Positions 8,670 through 18,984 of a stretch of 55,893 nt of DNA are shown here, in pieces; position 1 is the first letter of the stretch, and every line of letters begins with the position of its first letter. The stretch lies in contig PXTT01000064.1 in NCBI GenBank assembly GCA_003022535.1, positions 1 to 55,893 of the forward strand, given 5' to 3'. The notes beneath the pieces were generated by a model. The model ran no database searches and had not been told where the DNA came from. It worked only from the letters and a program-made list of their open reading frames with translations. The stretch comes from Bacteroidetes bacterium QS_9_68_14. Its GTDB lineage: Bacteria; Bacteroidota; Rhodothermia; Rhodothermales; Salinibacteraceae. A program made the position numbers and the translations under genes.

Positions 8670-9494
8670 GCGGCCCACGTACTGAAGCACCGCGCCGTCG
8701 TCCCGGGCGGCCTGGGTGCGGGCGGCCCAGTCGTCGTCCAGGCGCGGGAGCGCATCGAGGAAGTCTCCCAGCGGACGCTCGCGCAACGCCTCGGGCACGA
8801 GCGACTCGACCTGTACGTCGGCGCGCTCCAGGCGCAGGCCCATCGTGCGGCCCAGGATGAGAAACTTACGCGCCACGTCCTCGCCCGAGAGGTCGTCGCG
8901 CACGTCTGGTTCGGCGTAGCCACGCGTGATGGCCTCCTGCACGGCGCCGCTGAAGGCCGCGCCACTGCGCAACTGGTTGAAAAGGAAGGAGAGCGTGCCC
9001 GAGGCCGCCCCGCGCACGCGCTTCACACGGTCGCCGGTGCGCAGGAAGTCGCGCAGCGTGCGCACGACGGGTAGACCCGCGCCCACGGTCGTCTCGTAGT
9101 GGTAGCGATCCACCCCCTCCCCGCCGGCAGCACGCCGGATGCGGTCGAAGTAGCCTTGCTCCTGCGTGAGCGCCAGCTTGCTGGGCGTCACGATGGCGCA
9201 GCCGGCTTCGAGCAGGCGCGCGTGGTGCCGCGCCACGTCCACGCTGCCCGTCGCGTCGACGAAGACGAGTGCTCTGGACGTTTCCTCCATCCGCTCCAGC
9301 AGGCGGCTCCAATCGGTCGGCTCGCCCTCCGGGAGCGCGGGGTCGAGCGCGTCGGCGGGGCGGGGCGCGTCGTACCAGATGGCGCGGCGTGAGGTGCAGG
9401 CCCCCGCGAGGGGCGGCGCGGCGGCTTCGGGCACGCCCTGGATTTGCTGCAAGAGCGCGCTCCCCACCGAGCCAATCCCGGCGACGAAAAGCAT
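8460..9494 (-). CDS. hom: Homoserine dehydrogenase (stand-alone, ThrA C-terminal type)
   Basis: 344 residues. Reduces aspartate semialdehyde to homoserine, the branch point to methionine and threonine. Rossmann start LFVAGIGSVGSALL, then FVDATGSVDVARHH, TPSKLAL with Lys106, and the substrate domain YHYETTVGAGLPVVRTL, GAASGTLSFLFNQL, DLSGEDVARK (Lys210). It resembles the dehydrogenase half of bifunctional ThrA, but no aspartokinase domain is attached. Third gene of metY-metX-hom, 98 bp after metX. ATG 9494 lies right at the Rossmann strand; a TTG start overlapping the metX stop is possible. Confidence 0.92.
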   Translation of the reverse strand: MLFVAGIGSVGSALLQQIQGVPEAAAPPLAGACTSRRAIWYDAPRPADALDPALPEGEPTDWSRLLERMEETSRALVFVDATGSVDVARHHARLLEAGCAIVTPSKLALTQEQGYFDRIRRAAGGEGVDRYHYETTVGAGLPVVRTLRDFLRTGDRVKRVRGAASGTLSFLFNQLRSGAAFSGAVQEAITRGYAEPDVRDDLSGEDVARKFLILGRTMGLRLERADVQVESLVPEALRERPLGDFLDALPRLDDDWAARTQAARDDGAVLQYVGRLNDGAVRVAVEAVPERSPFGQLTGTDNLFEFYTARYDASPLSVRGPGAGAHVTAAGVLSDVFEVLRAAR

Positions 9495-9592
9495 GGGCGG
9501 ATGCTCCGGCGAAGCGGCGGGCGCGGGTGAGGACGCGAGTGGCGCGGCAGAAGAAGGCACAGCGTATACGGCGAAGGGAAAGAGAGAAAACT

Positions 9593-10770
9593 TCAAGCGC
9601 CATGCCGCCAGTCGCGCAAGCGGGCGTTCAGCGCGTCGGTTTCGATGAGGAAGGCGTCGTGGCCGTGCGGCGAGGCGAGCACATCGAGCGTCGCATTCGG
9701 TAGGTGTGCGGCCAGTTGACGTTGCTCCGCCAGCGGATAGAGCACGTCGCTGTCGATGCCCACGACGAGCGCCGGCTGCCGGATGCGGCCGAGCACGTCT
9801 GCGTAGCTGTCGTCCGGCCCGCCGCTCCGCCCGCGCGCCACATCGTGCGAATCCATCTGCTGGGTGAGGCGGACGTAGCAGTTCGCGTCGAAGCGGCCGG
9901 TCAGCTTCTGTCCCTGGTAGCGCAGGTAGCTCTCCACGGCAAAGACTTCGTTTTCTGGCTTGTCGCCGCCGGAGCGCCCGTTCTGCTGCTGGGAAGTCGC
10001 CGCCCCGGCCGGCTCCGGCGTCGCCTGGGTGGGCGCCATGCGCTCGCGGCCGAAGCGCTCGGCGTACGACGGATAGGAGCGGTACGATACCATCGCTACC
10101 ATGCGCGCGGCAGCGAGGCCCTGGCGCGGCCCCTCGCCCGGCGTGTAGTGGCCCCCCCGCCAGCGCGCATCGGCGTAGATGGCCTGCCGCTGCGCCTCGT
10201 TCCACCCGATCTGCCAGGGCGCGTGGCGCCTGCCTACGGCGACGGGCGCGAGCGCCTGCACGAAGGGCGTGCCATCCGCCTTTTCCTCGAAGGCCCACTC
10301 CAGCACGTGCATCCCGCCCATCGAGCCGCCCGCCGCCAGCGCGACCTGGCGCACGCCCAGCCGCTCCAGCACGCGCCGGTGCAGCCGCACCGTGTCACGG
10401 ATCGTCACCTTCGGAAAGTCCGCGCCGTACGGCTCTCCCGTCACCGGGTCGTCGGTGAGCGGCGAGGCGGTGCCGTAGGGCGAGGCCAGCGCGCAGAGGC
10501 CGACCACGAAGTCTTGCCCGGGGTCGAAGGCCCGGCCCGGCCCCAGCAGGCCGCTCCACCAGTCGGAAACGTCGGCGCTGCCGGTGAGCGCGTGGCAGAC
10601 GACGACGGCGTTGTCGCGCGCCGCATTCAGCGTGCCCCATGTGTGGTAGGCCACGGACACTTCGCGCAGCACCGCGCCGTTTTCGAGCGCGAACTCGGGA
10701 ACGACTTCGACTTTTCGCACGGAACGATCCTCGGCAGAGCAAGCACCGGTAATACATATCGGACGGCTCA

Positions 10771-10771
<1 letters not shown>
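9593..10771 (-). CDS. metX: Homoserine O-acetyltransferase
   Basis: 392-residue alpha/beta hydrolase-fold acyltransferase that activates homoserine with acetyl-CoA for methionine synthesis. NAVVVCHALTGSADVSDWW is the hallmark N-terminal block. The nucleophile Ser150 is in AAGGSMGGMHVLEW, the Asp is in GIDSDVLYP (about 340-342), and His371 is in PHGHDAF. Residues about 245-275 are a low-complexity Gln/Pro/Gly insertion in the lid region. Its ATG overlaps the metY stop by one base (TGATG), implying translational coupling. Family members can also use succinyl-CoA; the acyl donor is inferred from pairing with MetY. Confidence 0.93.
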
Positions 10772-12357
<1,586 letters not shown>

Positions 12358-12358
12358 T

Positions 12359-12468
12359 CATTCATCTTCCCTCACGCACTGTGAGGCAGGAGGTGGCACC
12401 TTTCTCGCGGGAGCGAGCGGTTGCCAGAGCTTCATCGGGCCTGCACCCTCCACTCTTCTGGATGAATG
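12359..12468 (-). promoter_or_regulatory. SAM-I (S-box) riboswitch upstream of metY-metX-hom
   Basis: On the minus strand the conserved SAM-I core is plain. P1 is CATTCATC (12468-12461) pairing with GATGAATG (12366-12359). It is followed by CCAGAAGAGTGGAGGG, then GGCCCGATGAAGC and TCTGGCAACC, and later AAGGTGCCACCTCCTGC before the closing P1 strand. When SAM is bound, P1 is stabilised and the downstream terminator should form, lowering transcription of methionine synthesis genes. A binding assay is not available here, but the sequence match to the S-box consensus is strong. Confidence 0.93.
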
Positions 12469-12558
12469 TCAATCAACGTTGTGTGATCGCAGAACACGAT
12501 ATTCGCCACGTGGACGAAGGTTCTTCGCGCGTGCATCAAATAAAGATGAAGAGCCGCC

Positions 12559-14493
12559 TCACCTGCGCCCGAAGATCGCCAGCACGAGCGCGACCAGAAA
12601 CAGTGGCGCCCACAGAAACCACGGCCCGCCCCCCACCGCCGCGATGGAGCCGCCCACCACGAAGGCCCCCGCCAGAATGCCGCTGCGTACCCCGTTCAGC
12701 GGGGCCGTCGAGGGCGGCGGCGCGTTGATGCGCTCCTCGAAGTAGCCGGCCCCCTCGGCTAGAAGCTGGGGCAGGTCCACCGCCAGGTCCACCAGCTCCG
12801 GCGCGTTGCTCATCAGCTCCTTGCCGACCTTGCGCGGGTCGAAGCGACGGCGGAAGATGCGCTCCACGTGCCGGCGCGACACCTTCGTGATGTCCATCTC
12901 CGGCTCCATCGTGCGCCCCACGCCCTCGTAGGTGATGAGCGCCTTGACCATCAGCGTCATCTCGACGGGGAAGAAAACGCGGTACTTGCCCCCCAGCGAG
13001 AGAGACTCCAGGATCAGCTGCGCTACCGAAAGCTCCGAGCGCGCGCCCTGCATCCGAAAGCGGCGCACCAGGTCGCCTACGGCCCTTCGGAAGCCCTGCG
13101 GGTCCGCGCCCTCGCCCAGGCGCGCCATCTCCAGCAGGTAGCGCGTGGCGTTCTCCACGTCTCCGCGCACCAGCGCGTAGAAGTAGTACAGTAGCCGCCG
13201 CTTGACCTTTCGCCCGAAGCGCCCCACCATCCCCACGTCGATGAAGCCGACCTGTACGGGCTGCTCGGGGTCGCCGGTGTGCGGCAGGATGACGAGGTTG
13301 CCCGCGTGCAGGTCCGCGTGAAAGAAGCCGTCTTGGTAGAGCATCCGGATGATCGCCTCCGCGCCCAGGTCGACCACCCGTTCGCGCGTGGCTTCATCGA
13401 GCGCCAGCGCCTCGTCGGAGCCAGGCTTGAGGCCCCGCAGAAACTCCATCGTCAGCACGTCCCCGGTCGAGAGGTCGTGGTAGATGTCCGGGAAGACGAT
13501 GCCGTCGGTGTCCGCGAAGTTGGCCGCGAAGATCTCGGCGTTGTCGGCCTCGTAGCGGTAGTCGAGTTCCTTTTCGGTATAGTCGGCAAACTCCTCGATG
13601 ATCTGCCGGGGCTGGTAGCGCGGCAAGAGCCACTGAAGCAAGACGCCCACCGCTTCGAGGAGCTTCAGGTCGCTGGTGATGACCTCGCGGATGCCGGGCT
13701 TGATGACCTTGAAGACGACCTTGTCGCCGCTCATCGTCTCGGCGAGGTGCGCCTGCGCGATGGAGGCCGAGCCCAGCGGCTCTTTGCGCACGCGGCGGAA
13801 GAGCTCGTGCATGGGGCGCCCGAGGTCCCGCTCCAGAATGCGCCTGACCTGCCGGAAGGGCACCTCCGGGAGCTGGTCGAGCAGGCTCGAAAGCTCCCCG
13901 GTGATCGGGGCGGGCAACAGGTCCTCGCGCAGCGCCATGATCTGCCCCAGCTTGATAAACGTCGGCCCCAGGATCTCCAACCGACGCCGCAGCTGCTTGG
14001 CGAAAGGCAGGTCGCGCAGGTCGCTTTTCACGACGGGCCGCGCGCAGAAGGCGGCAAAGCGAGCGGGCAGGTGGTTGAAGCCGCCCTGCTCCCCGGGCGG
14101 CAGCGCGCGCACGTAGGCGAGCACGCCGCCCAGCAGAAGGCCCAGCACGTGGCGGTAGACGGTAAAGAAACGCTTAAACGCGCCCCGATACGGCGCGAGC
14201 GGGTCGAAGCCCGTCTGCTCCTGGCGGGGCCCTTCGAAGTCACGGCCCGGCTCGACCGCTTCGAGGCCGTCGTCGAGGGGCGCGTTGCCCTGCTCGGTTT
14301 CGCTCCCGGGGCCAGGCGGGGCGAAGGCGCTCGTGTCGGGGCGGGGCTGGCCACGCGTGCTGCTGGCGGCCCCGTCGCCGGAGGGCGTGGCGGCGCCGGG
14401 ATCGACCGGGCGGGCGCCCGAAGCCGCTCCGTCACCGCGGGCCGCCGCCGAGGCGTCCGGGTCACGGGAATCGGAGGGGACGTCTGGCGGCAT
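12559..14493 (-). CDS. ABC1/AarF/UbiB-family atypical kinase
   Basis: 644 residues. After a 95-residue low-complexity Ala/Gly/Pro-rich head comes the family-specific KxGQ motif (Lys181-Gln184 in FIKLGQIMALREDLLP), then GSASIAQAH at 241-249, where UbiB has its Ala-rich nucleotide loop. Lys262 is in VVFKVIKPG, the catalytic loop is HADLHAGN (392-399), and the metal-binding motif is FIDVG (417-421). Two membrane segments close the protein (about 600-644). Relatives support quinone or lipid metabolism through an ATPase or kinase-like activity. Upstream and downstream genes give no further hint. Confidence 0.9.
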   Translation of the reverse strand: MPPDVPSDSRDPDASAAARGDGAASGARPVDPGAATPSGDGAASSTRGQPRPDTSAFAPPGPGSETEQGNAPLDDGLEAVEPGRDFEGPRQEQTGFDPLAPYRGAFKRFFTVYRHVLGLLLGGVLAYVRALPPGEQGGFNHLPARFAAFCARPVVKSDLRDLPFAKQLRRRLEILGPTFIKLGQIMALREDLLPAPITGELSSLLDQLPEVPFRQVRRILERDLGRPMHELFRRVRKEPLGSASIAQAHLAETMSGDKVVFKVIKPGIREVITSDLKLLEAVGVLLQWLLPRYQPRQIIEEFADYTEKELDYRYEADNAEIFAANFADTDGIVFPDIYHDLSTGDVLTMEFLRGLKPGSDEALALDEATRERVVDLGAEAIIRMLYQDGFFHADLHAGNLVILPHTGDPEQPVQVGFIDVGMVGRFGRKVKRRLLYYFYALVRGDVENATRYLLEMARLGEGADPQGFRRAVGDLVRRFRMQGARSELSVAQLILESLSLGGKYRVFFPVEMTLMVKALITYEGVGRTMEPEMDITKVSRRHVERIFRRRFDPRKVGKELMSNAPELVDLAVDLPQLLAEGAGYFEERINAPPPSTAPLNGVRSGILAGAFVVGGSIAAVGGGPWFLWAPLFLVALVLAIFGRR

Positions 14494-14593
14494 AAGCCCG
14501 AGCGAGAGAGGAGACAGTCGGGCCGTCTTAACCGGGCACGAGGCGTGTTGTGCCTGCGTTGCTTCGCGCGTCCTTCAAGTTCGCGGCTAAAGA

Positions 14594-14628
14594 ACGAGGC
14601 AGGAGACCGAAGCGGCCTCCTGCCTCGT
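14594..14628 (-). terminator. Strong hairpin downstream of the OMP relic
   Basis: A 12-bp perfect inverted repeat, ACGAGGCAGGAG (14594-14605) and CTCCTGCCTCGT (14617-14628), with an 11-nt loop. On the minus strand it is followed by TTCTTTAGC, a weak T tract. It lies 66 bp after the stop of the outer-membrane protein gene and is its likely terminator. Confidence 0.65.
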
Positions 14629-14694
14629 GGCCCTTCGTCAGGTGTCGCCCGCGTGCAGGCTCGTGCCCGCGGCCACGGGCCCTGGCGCGACGCC

Positions 14695-15314
14695 TCAAAG
14701 CGCGAAGCCGAGCGTAACCATGAACGTGCCGGTGCTGAGATCGTCATCCGAGTCGGTGTCGTTAATGTTCGCCAGCCCCAGATCGTAGCGTCCACCGACG
14801 GTAAAGCCGTAGCCGGCGAAGGAGGTGTCGAACGAGGCGCCGAGGGCGAGACCGTAGTCCGTCGAGGAGTACTCGTCCGACCGGTCCTGCGTGCCGCCAT
14901 CATCACTGGCCTCACGCTCTCGGTTCACGGCAAAGCCCACGTACGGCCCGGCGTAGAGGTTGGGAATGAGTTGTCCTTCCAGCGGCAGGTTGGCCTTGAA
15001 GACGACAGGGATCTCGATGTAGTCGATGTTGAAGTTGGCGTCCACATCGTCGGATCCAGTTTCGATGCTGGCGCCCTTGCGCGCTTAGAGCACTCGGGCT
15101 GGAGCGTCAGGTACTGGTTGGCAAGGGGAACCTGGCCGTAGAGGCCGATGACGAAGTCGGTGTGATACCCGTACTCGACGTCTGCGTCGGCGCGGAGCGT
15201 GGCGAAGTCCGCGCCCCCTTTGACGCCGACGCCGGTGAGACCGGGAAGTTGCGCGGAGGCCGGGAGGGCGAAGAGAAGCAGAAGCGCGAGGAAAGCAGTC
15301 GTTTTGCGTAGCAT
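14695..15314 (-). pseudogene. Outer-membrane beta-barrel protein, disrupted by frameshift plus stop
   Basis: A signal peptide (MLRKTTAFLALLLLFALPASA) begins at ATG 15314. It is followed by barrel-like sequence: VGVKGGADFATL, FVIGLYGQVPLANQYLTLQPE. The frame is then lost near 15085-15095. The rest continues in another frame: KGASIETGSDDVDANFNIDYIEIPVVFKANL through to YGFTVGGRYDLGLANI and a terminal Phe-Ala-Leu typical of outer-membrane barrels. Joining the halves needs one inserted base and also removal of a TAA, so two separate lesions are present. Intact, it would be about 205 residues, like small porin-type Bacteroidota proteins. Confidence 0.75.
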
Positions 15315-15510
15315 GGTCAAGAAGTAGAGGAGGATAGGGAAGATGCAGCCGGCAGTATCTGAAACAGGTGGGAGAAAAAGATGTACCCGCCCGGCGTTAA
15401 TCACGATGTCTTAACACGCCGCGCGTGCTGCGTGTGGCTGTCTCGGCAGGGCAACCTGTGCAGCGCTCGCCTCTTCAACAGCCTGGCATGTCCCCACCGA
15501 CCTCTTGGTT

Positions 15511-16581
15511 ATGATCTTCCTTACCGGCGCTCCAGGCTTTCTGGGTACGCGCCTGCTTCGGCGCCTCGGGCGCAAGCACCCCGGCGGGCGCTTCGCGTTG
15601 CTCGTCCAGCCGAAGTTCCGCGAAAAGGCCGAGCGCGCGCTGCTCCGTCTGGGCCTGGCGGGGCGCGCCGAGCTCTTCGAGGGCGACATCACCGCCGGGC
15701 CCGGCCTGGGACTGGCGGAGGCCGACCGCGAGCGGCTGGCGGGCCTTGTCACGCGCGCCTACCACCTCGCCGCCGTCTACGACCTGGCGATCCCCAAGGA
15801 GGTCGGCCACGCGGTCAATGTGGAGGGCACGCGGCACGTCCTCGACTTCCTCGAAGCGTGCGAGCGGCTGGCGGTGTTCGCCTACGTGAGCACCGCGTAC
15901 GTCAGCGGGCGGCGCACCGGCCTCATCCGCGAGGACGAGCTGCGCCACGAGGCGGGTTTCAAAAACCACTACGAACGGACCAAGTACGAGGCGGAGGTGC
16001 TCGTGCAGGAGCGGCGTGGCCGGATTCCGACGGTCATTTACCGCCCGGGCATCGTGGTCGGCGACTCCCAGACCGGCGCGACCGAGAAGTTCGACGGCCC
16101 GTATTTTCTGCTAAAGGTGCTGCGCCGCCTGCCGTCCGTCACGCTGATGACCCGGATCGGCGCTGGCGACAAGCCCGTCAGCGTGGTGCCGGTGGACTTC
16201 GTGACCGAGGCGATGGCCGCCCTCACCGAGCCGGTGCGCGCCGGCCAGACCTTCCACCTCACCGCCCCCGACCCGCTGACGGCTCGCGAGATGATCGCGG
16301 TCTTCCTGCGGCTTCTGGGCAAGCGTGCGGTCTTCGTGCCCGTGCCCCCGGCCGTGGCGCGCGTGCTGACGCAGACGCCGGTGGGCCGGCTGCTGGGCCT
16401 CACGCCGCAGCTCGTGGACTACTTCGACTTTCCCGCCTACTACGACCGCCGCCGCGCCGAAGCGGCCCTCGCCGAGGAGGGCATCCGCTGCCCGCGCCTG
16501 GTGGAGTACGCCCCGCAGATGGTGCGCTACCTCGAAGAGCACGCCGAGCAGGAGGACGTGCGCGCCGAGGCGATGTACTGA
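15511..16581 (+). CDS. NAD(P)-dependent extended SDR, thioester-reductase/fatty-acyl-reductase-like
   Basis: 356 residues. The Rossmann motif MIFLTGAPGFLGTRLL is of the TGxxGFLG type found in fatty-acyl reductase and carrier-protein thioester reductase domains. FEGDITAGPGLGL, YHLAAVYDL, NVEGTRHVLDF, YVSTAYVSG and the catalytic HYERTKYEAE (Tyr-x-x-x-Lys) follow in order, then IYRPGIVVGDS. No carrier or adenylation domain is fused, so it could reduce an acyl-CoA or act on a sugar or lipid. A TTG two codons earlier (15505) is open, but ATG 15511 starts exactly at the first beta strand. Confidence 0.85.
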   Translation: MIFLTGAPGFLGTRLLRRLGRKHPGGRFALLVQPKFREKAERALLRLGLAGRAELFEGDITAGPGLGLAEADRERLAGLVTRAYHLAAVYDLAIPKEVGHAVNVEGTRHVLDFLEACERLAVFAYVSTAYVSGRRTGLIREDELRHEAGFKNHYERTKYEAEVLVQERRGRIPTVIYRPGIVVGDSQTGATEKFDGPYFLLKVLRRLPSVTLMTRIGAGDKPVSVVPVDFVTEAMAALTEPVRAGQTFHLTAPDPLTAREMIAVFLRLLGKRAVFVPVPPAVARVLTQTPVGRLLGLTPQLVDYFDFPAYYDRRRAEAALAEEGIRCPRLVEYAPQMVRYLEEHAEQEDVRAEAMY

Positions 16582-16705
16582 GGATGCGTCAGTCGCAGGC
16601 AGATCGCTCGCCCGCGTGCGCTCGCTGGTTCGTGGATCGTTTTCGAAAGTCGGACGCGTTGCTAAGAACCCCCGTACCTCCACTCTCCCAAACCCCGCCC
16701 CCAAA

Positions 16706-17068
16706 ATGTCCTCTCCGAAGATCGAGCATCTCTCATGGGGCCGCCTCGAAGTCGGCGGCGAGCGCTTCAAGGACGCCAAGTGCTTCCCCGGCGGAGCGCG
16801 CGCCTGGGACTGGGGCGAGACGGGCACGAGCCACACCCCTGGCATCCAGTTCGCCGACGCCGAGGAGCTGCTGGAGCGGGGCGCGGAGGTGGTCGTCTGC
16901 TCCACGGGCATCAACGAGCGTCTCGGCGTGCCCGACGAGACGCGCGCGGCTATCGAGGAGGCGGGTGCCCGGGCCGAGGTGCTCCAGACCGAGCGCGCTG
17001 TGGAACGCTACAACGAACTGGCCGGCGAGGGGCGCGCCGTCGGGGGGCTCTTTCACTCCACGTGCTGA
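16706..17068 (+). CDS. Mth938-like domain protein (DUF498/NDUFAF3 family)
   Basis: 120 residues. IEHLSWGRLEVGGERFKDAKCFPGGARAWDW is the family start, followed by GIQFADAEELLERGAEVVVCSTGINERLGV and RAVGGLFHSTC at the end. Relatives include archaeal Mth938 and mitochondrial NDUFAF3, an assembly factor of respiratory complex I; bacterial members have no settled role. ATG 16706 is preceded by a C/A-rich leader. It stands alone between the SDR and the DUF433 gene. Confidence 0.82.
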   Translation: MSSPKIEHLSWGRLEVGGERFKDAKCFPGGARAWDWGETGTSHTPGIQFADAEELLERGAEVVVCSTGINERLGVPDETRAAIEEAGARAEVLQTERAVERYNELAGEGRAVGGLFHSTC

Positions 17069-17187
17069 GGAGGGGAGTCGTGAACAGTGAGTGGGGAGTG
17101 GAAAGGCGGCTCGCGCTCGCCTATCGCGTTGCCGGGTGAAAACCGGCCGGGGCAACGAGGCGTGGGAAGCGCAAGCGAGACCCAACA

Positions 17188-17436
17188 ATGCGAATCGTTG
17201 CTATGGAACCTCAGCCCGAGCGCATCACGATGGATCCTGACGTGTGCCACGGCAAGCCGTGCATTCGCGGGTTGCGCTACCCCGTCGAGATGCTGCTCGA
17301 CCTGATGAGTGCCGGCATGACGATTGACGAGATCCTTGCCGACTACGAGGACCTGGAGCGCGAAGACCTGCTGGCGGCGCTGGCCTTCGGGGCGCGCCTC
17401 AGCCGCGTAAAGCGCATGGACCCAGCCGGCGCATGA
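17188..17436 (+). CDS. DUF433 family antitoxin-like protein
   Basis: 82 residues. The DUF433 signature is evident: ITMDPDVCHGKPCIRGLRYPVEMLLDLMSAGMT then DEILADYEDLEREDLLAAL. DUF433 proteins have a small helix-turn-helix and usually pair with a DUF5615 PIN-like toxin encoded immediately downstream. That arrangement is present: the stop TGA overlaps the ATG of the next frame (ATGA). The toxin, however, is only a remnant, so this would be an orphan antitoxin. Confidence 0.85.
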   Translation: MRIVAMEPQPERITMDPDVCHGKPCIRGLRYPVEMLLDLMSAGMTIDEILADYEDLEREDLLAALAFGARLSRVKRMDPAGA

Positions 17437-17535
17437 GGTTTCTCGTAGACGCGCAGCTCCCCGCGGTCGTAGAGGCGCTCCGCTACGCACGATTACTTGG
17501 AACTGAGCCGCGCGGCGCTGATCGTACACGAGTGA
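17433..17535 (+). pseudogene. DUF5615 PIN-like toxin remnant with large internal deletion
   Basis: The frame opens with MRFLVDAQLP, the standard start of DUF5615 toxins including the first acidic residue, and goes on AVVEALRYA. Seventeen codons later, in a different frame, stands DYLELSRAALIVHE followed by TGA 17533-17535, which looks like the family C-terminus. A normal toxin is about 110 residues, so most of the nuclease core is missing. In the original frame there is no stop until deep inside aroA. It should be inactive. Confidence 0.75.
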
Positions 17536-17539
17536 GCCC

Positions 17540-18865
17540 CTACTCACCCCCCAGCCCAGCCACGCGCTCCAGCTCGTCCCAGAAGCCGGGGAATGACACC
17601 TGCGCCGCCTCGGCGCTGGCCACGCGCGTCTCCCCCGCAGCGGCGAGGCCGGCCACCGCCAGCGCCATCGCCACGCGGTGGTCGCCCCGCGAATCGACGG
17701 CGGCGCCCGCCAGCGGGGCCGGGCCCTCGACGGCCATCCCGTCGTCGAACGTTTCGACCTCCGCCCCCAGGGCGCGCAGCCCTTCGGCCATCGCGGCGAT
17801 GCGGTCGGTCTCCTTCACGCGAAGCTCGGCGGCGTCGCGGACGACGGTGCGCCCCTCCGCGCAGGCGCCGGCCACGGCGAGGATGGGAATCTCATCGATG
17901 AGGTTGGGGATCTGCCGCCCGGCCACGCGCGTGGCTCGAAGCGGGGCCGGGCGCGCCGTGAGGTCCGCGCGCGGCTCGCTGCCCTCGGTGCGCTCGTTTT
18001 CTACGGAAAGGTCCGCGCCCATCGTGCGAAGGACGTCCAGGAAGGCGTTGCGCGACGGGTTCATGCCCGCGCCCGGCAGGCGCAGGCCCTGGCCGGACGG
18101 GCGGAGTGTGCCCCCCGGCGCGATGGAGGCGGCGGCCAGAAAGAACGCCGCGGCCGAGAAGTCTCCCGGCACCGACCAGCGGCGCGCCGCGGGCGCGTGG
18201 CCGCCGCGGGCCGTGATGCGGCGCGTGCCGCCCTGCTCGGCTACGGGCAGGTCCAGCATCCGCTCGGTGTGGTCGCGCGCGGGCACCGGCTCGACGACCG
18301 TCGTCTCGCCCTCGGCAAAGAGCCCCGCCAGCAGTACGCACGACTTGACCTGCGCGCTGGCCACGGGCAACTCGTACTCCATGCCGCGCAGGCGGTGCCC
18401 CATCGCGTCGGTCCCGCTGATGCGGAGGGGCGCGCCGCCGTCGGTGAGCGTGACCTCGGCGCCCATCTGGCGGAGCGGAGCGGCGATGCGCTCCATCGGG
18501 CGGGCGCGCAGGGAGGCATCGCCGGTGAGGGTGCTCTCGAAGGGCTGCCCGGCCAGGATGCCCGCCAGGAGCCGCATCGTGGTGCCGGAGTTGCCGCAGT
18601 CCAGCGGCTCGGACGGCGCCTGAAGTCCGCCAAGGCCACGCCCTTCAATGCGCAGCGGGCCGCCGTCTTCACGCTCCATCGGCACGCCCAGTTGCCGCAA
18701 GCACGCGAGCGTGGACTGCGGGTCGGCCGCCTCGGGGAAGCCGGCGATCTGGGAAGGTCCCTCCGCCAATGCCGAAAGGAGCGCCGCTCGGTGCGAGATG
18801 GACTTGTCAGCGGGCAACGCAACGGTGCCGGAGAGGTAGGGCGCCGTCTGAACCGTCTTATTCAA
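17540..18865 (-). CDS. aroA: 3-phosphoshikimate 1-carboxyvinyltransferase (EPSP synthase)
   Basis: About 441 residues; joins shikimate-3-phosphate and PEP in aromatic amino acid synthesis. Motifs in order: LPADKSISHRAALLSAL, CGNSGTTMRLLAG, RARPMERIA, SAQVKSCVLLAGL, VPGDFSAAAFFLAAA, DEIPILAVAGACAEG, LRVKETDRI, DSRGDHRVAMAL. The SAQVK and NSGTT forms resemble the Bacillus-type (class II) enzymes rather than E. coli. No ATG lies near the homology start; TTG 18865, seven codons before Tyr-Leu-Ser-Gly, is the best candidate, since longer starts run into add. Confidence 0.92.
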   Translation of the reverse strand: MNKTVQTAPYLSGTVALPADKSISHRAALLSALAEGPSQIAGFPEAADPQSTLACLRQLGVPMEREDGGPLRIEGRGLGGLQAPSEPLDCGNSGTTMRLLAGILAGQPFESTLTGDASLRARPMERIAAPLRQMGAEVTLTDGGAPLRISGTDAMGHRLRGMEYELPVASAQVKSCVLLAGLFAEGETTVVEPVPARDHTERMLDLPVAEQGGTRRITARGGHAPAARRWSVPGDFSAAAFFLAAASIAPGGTLRPSGQGLRLPGAGMNPSRNAFLDVLRTMGADLSVENERTEGSEPRADLTARPAPLRATRVAGRQIPNLIDEIPILAVAGACAEGRTVVRDAAELRVKETDRIAAMAEGLRALGAEVETFDDGMAVEGPAPLAGAAVDSRGDHRVAMALAVAGLAAAGETRVASAEAAQVSFPGFWDELERVAGLGGE

Positions 18866-18984
18866 AGTGCGGGCGGTGGATGGTAGGTGGTGAATCGTTT
18901 TCGCCCAGCGCCCTGACCAATCAGCGCCCCGACCGACGGGAAGAAGTGCCCTCGGGGGGCAGCGCGCCTGCGGTCGCAGACCGT

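Noticed and set aside
13279-15141. 620-residue plus-strand frame opposite the ABC1 kinase
   Set aside because: Composition is that of reverse-complemented coding sequence, and the kinase motifs lie on the other strand.
17433-18623. 396-residue protein starting MRFLVDAQLP
   Set aside because: Only the first about 20 residues are toxin-like; the remainder is the antisense of aroA.
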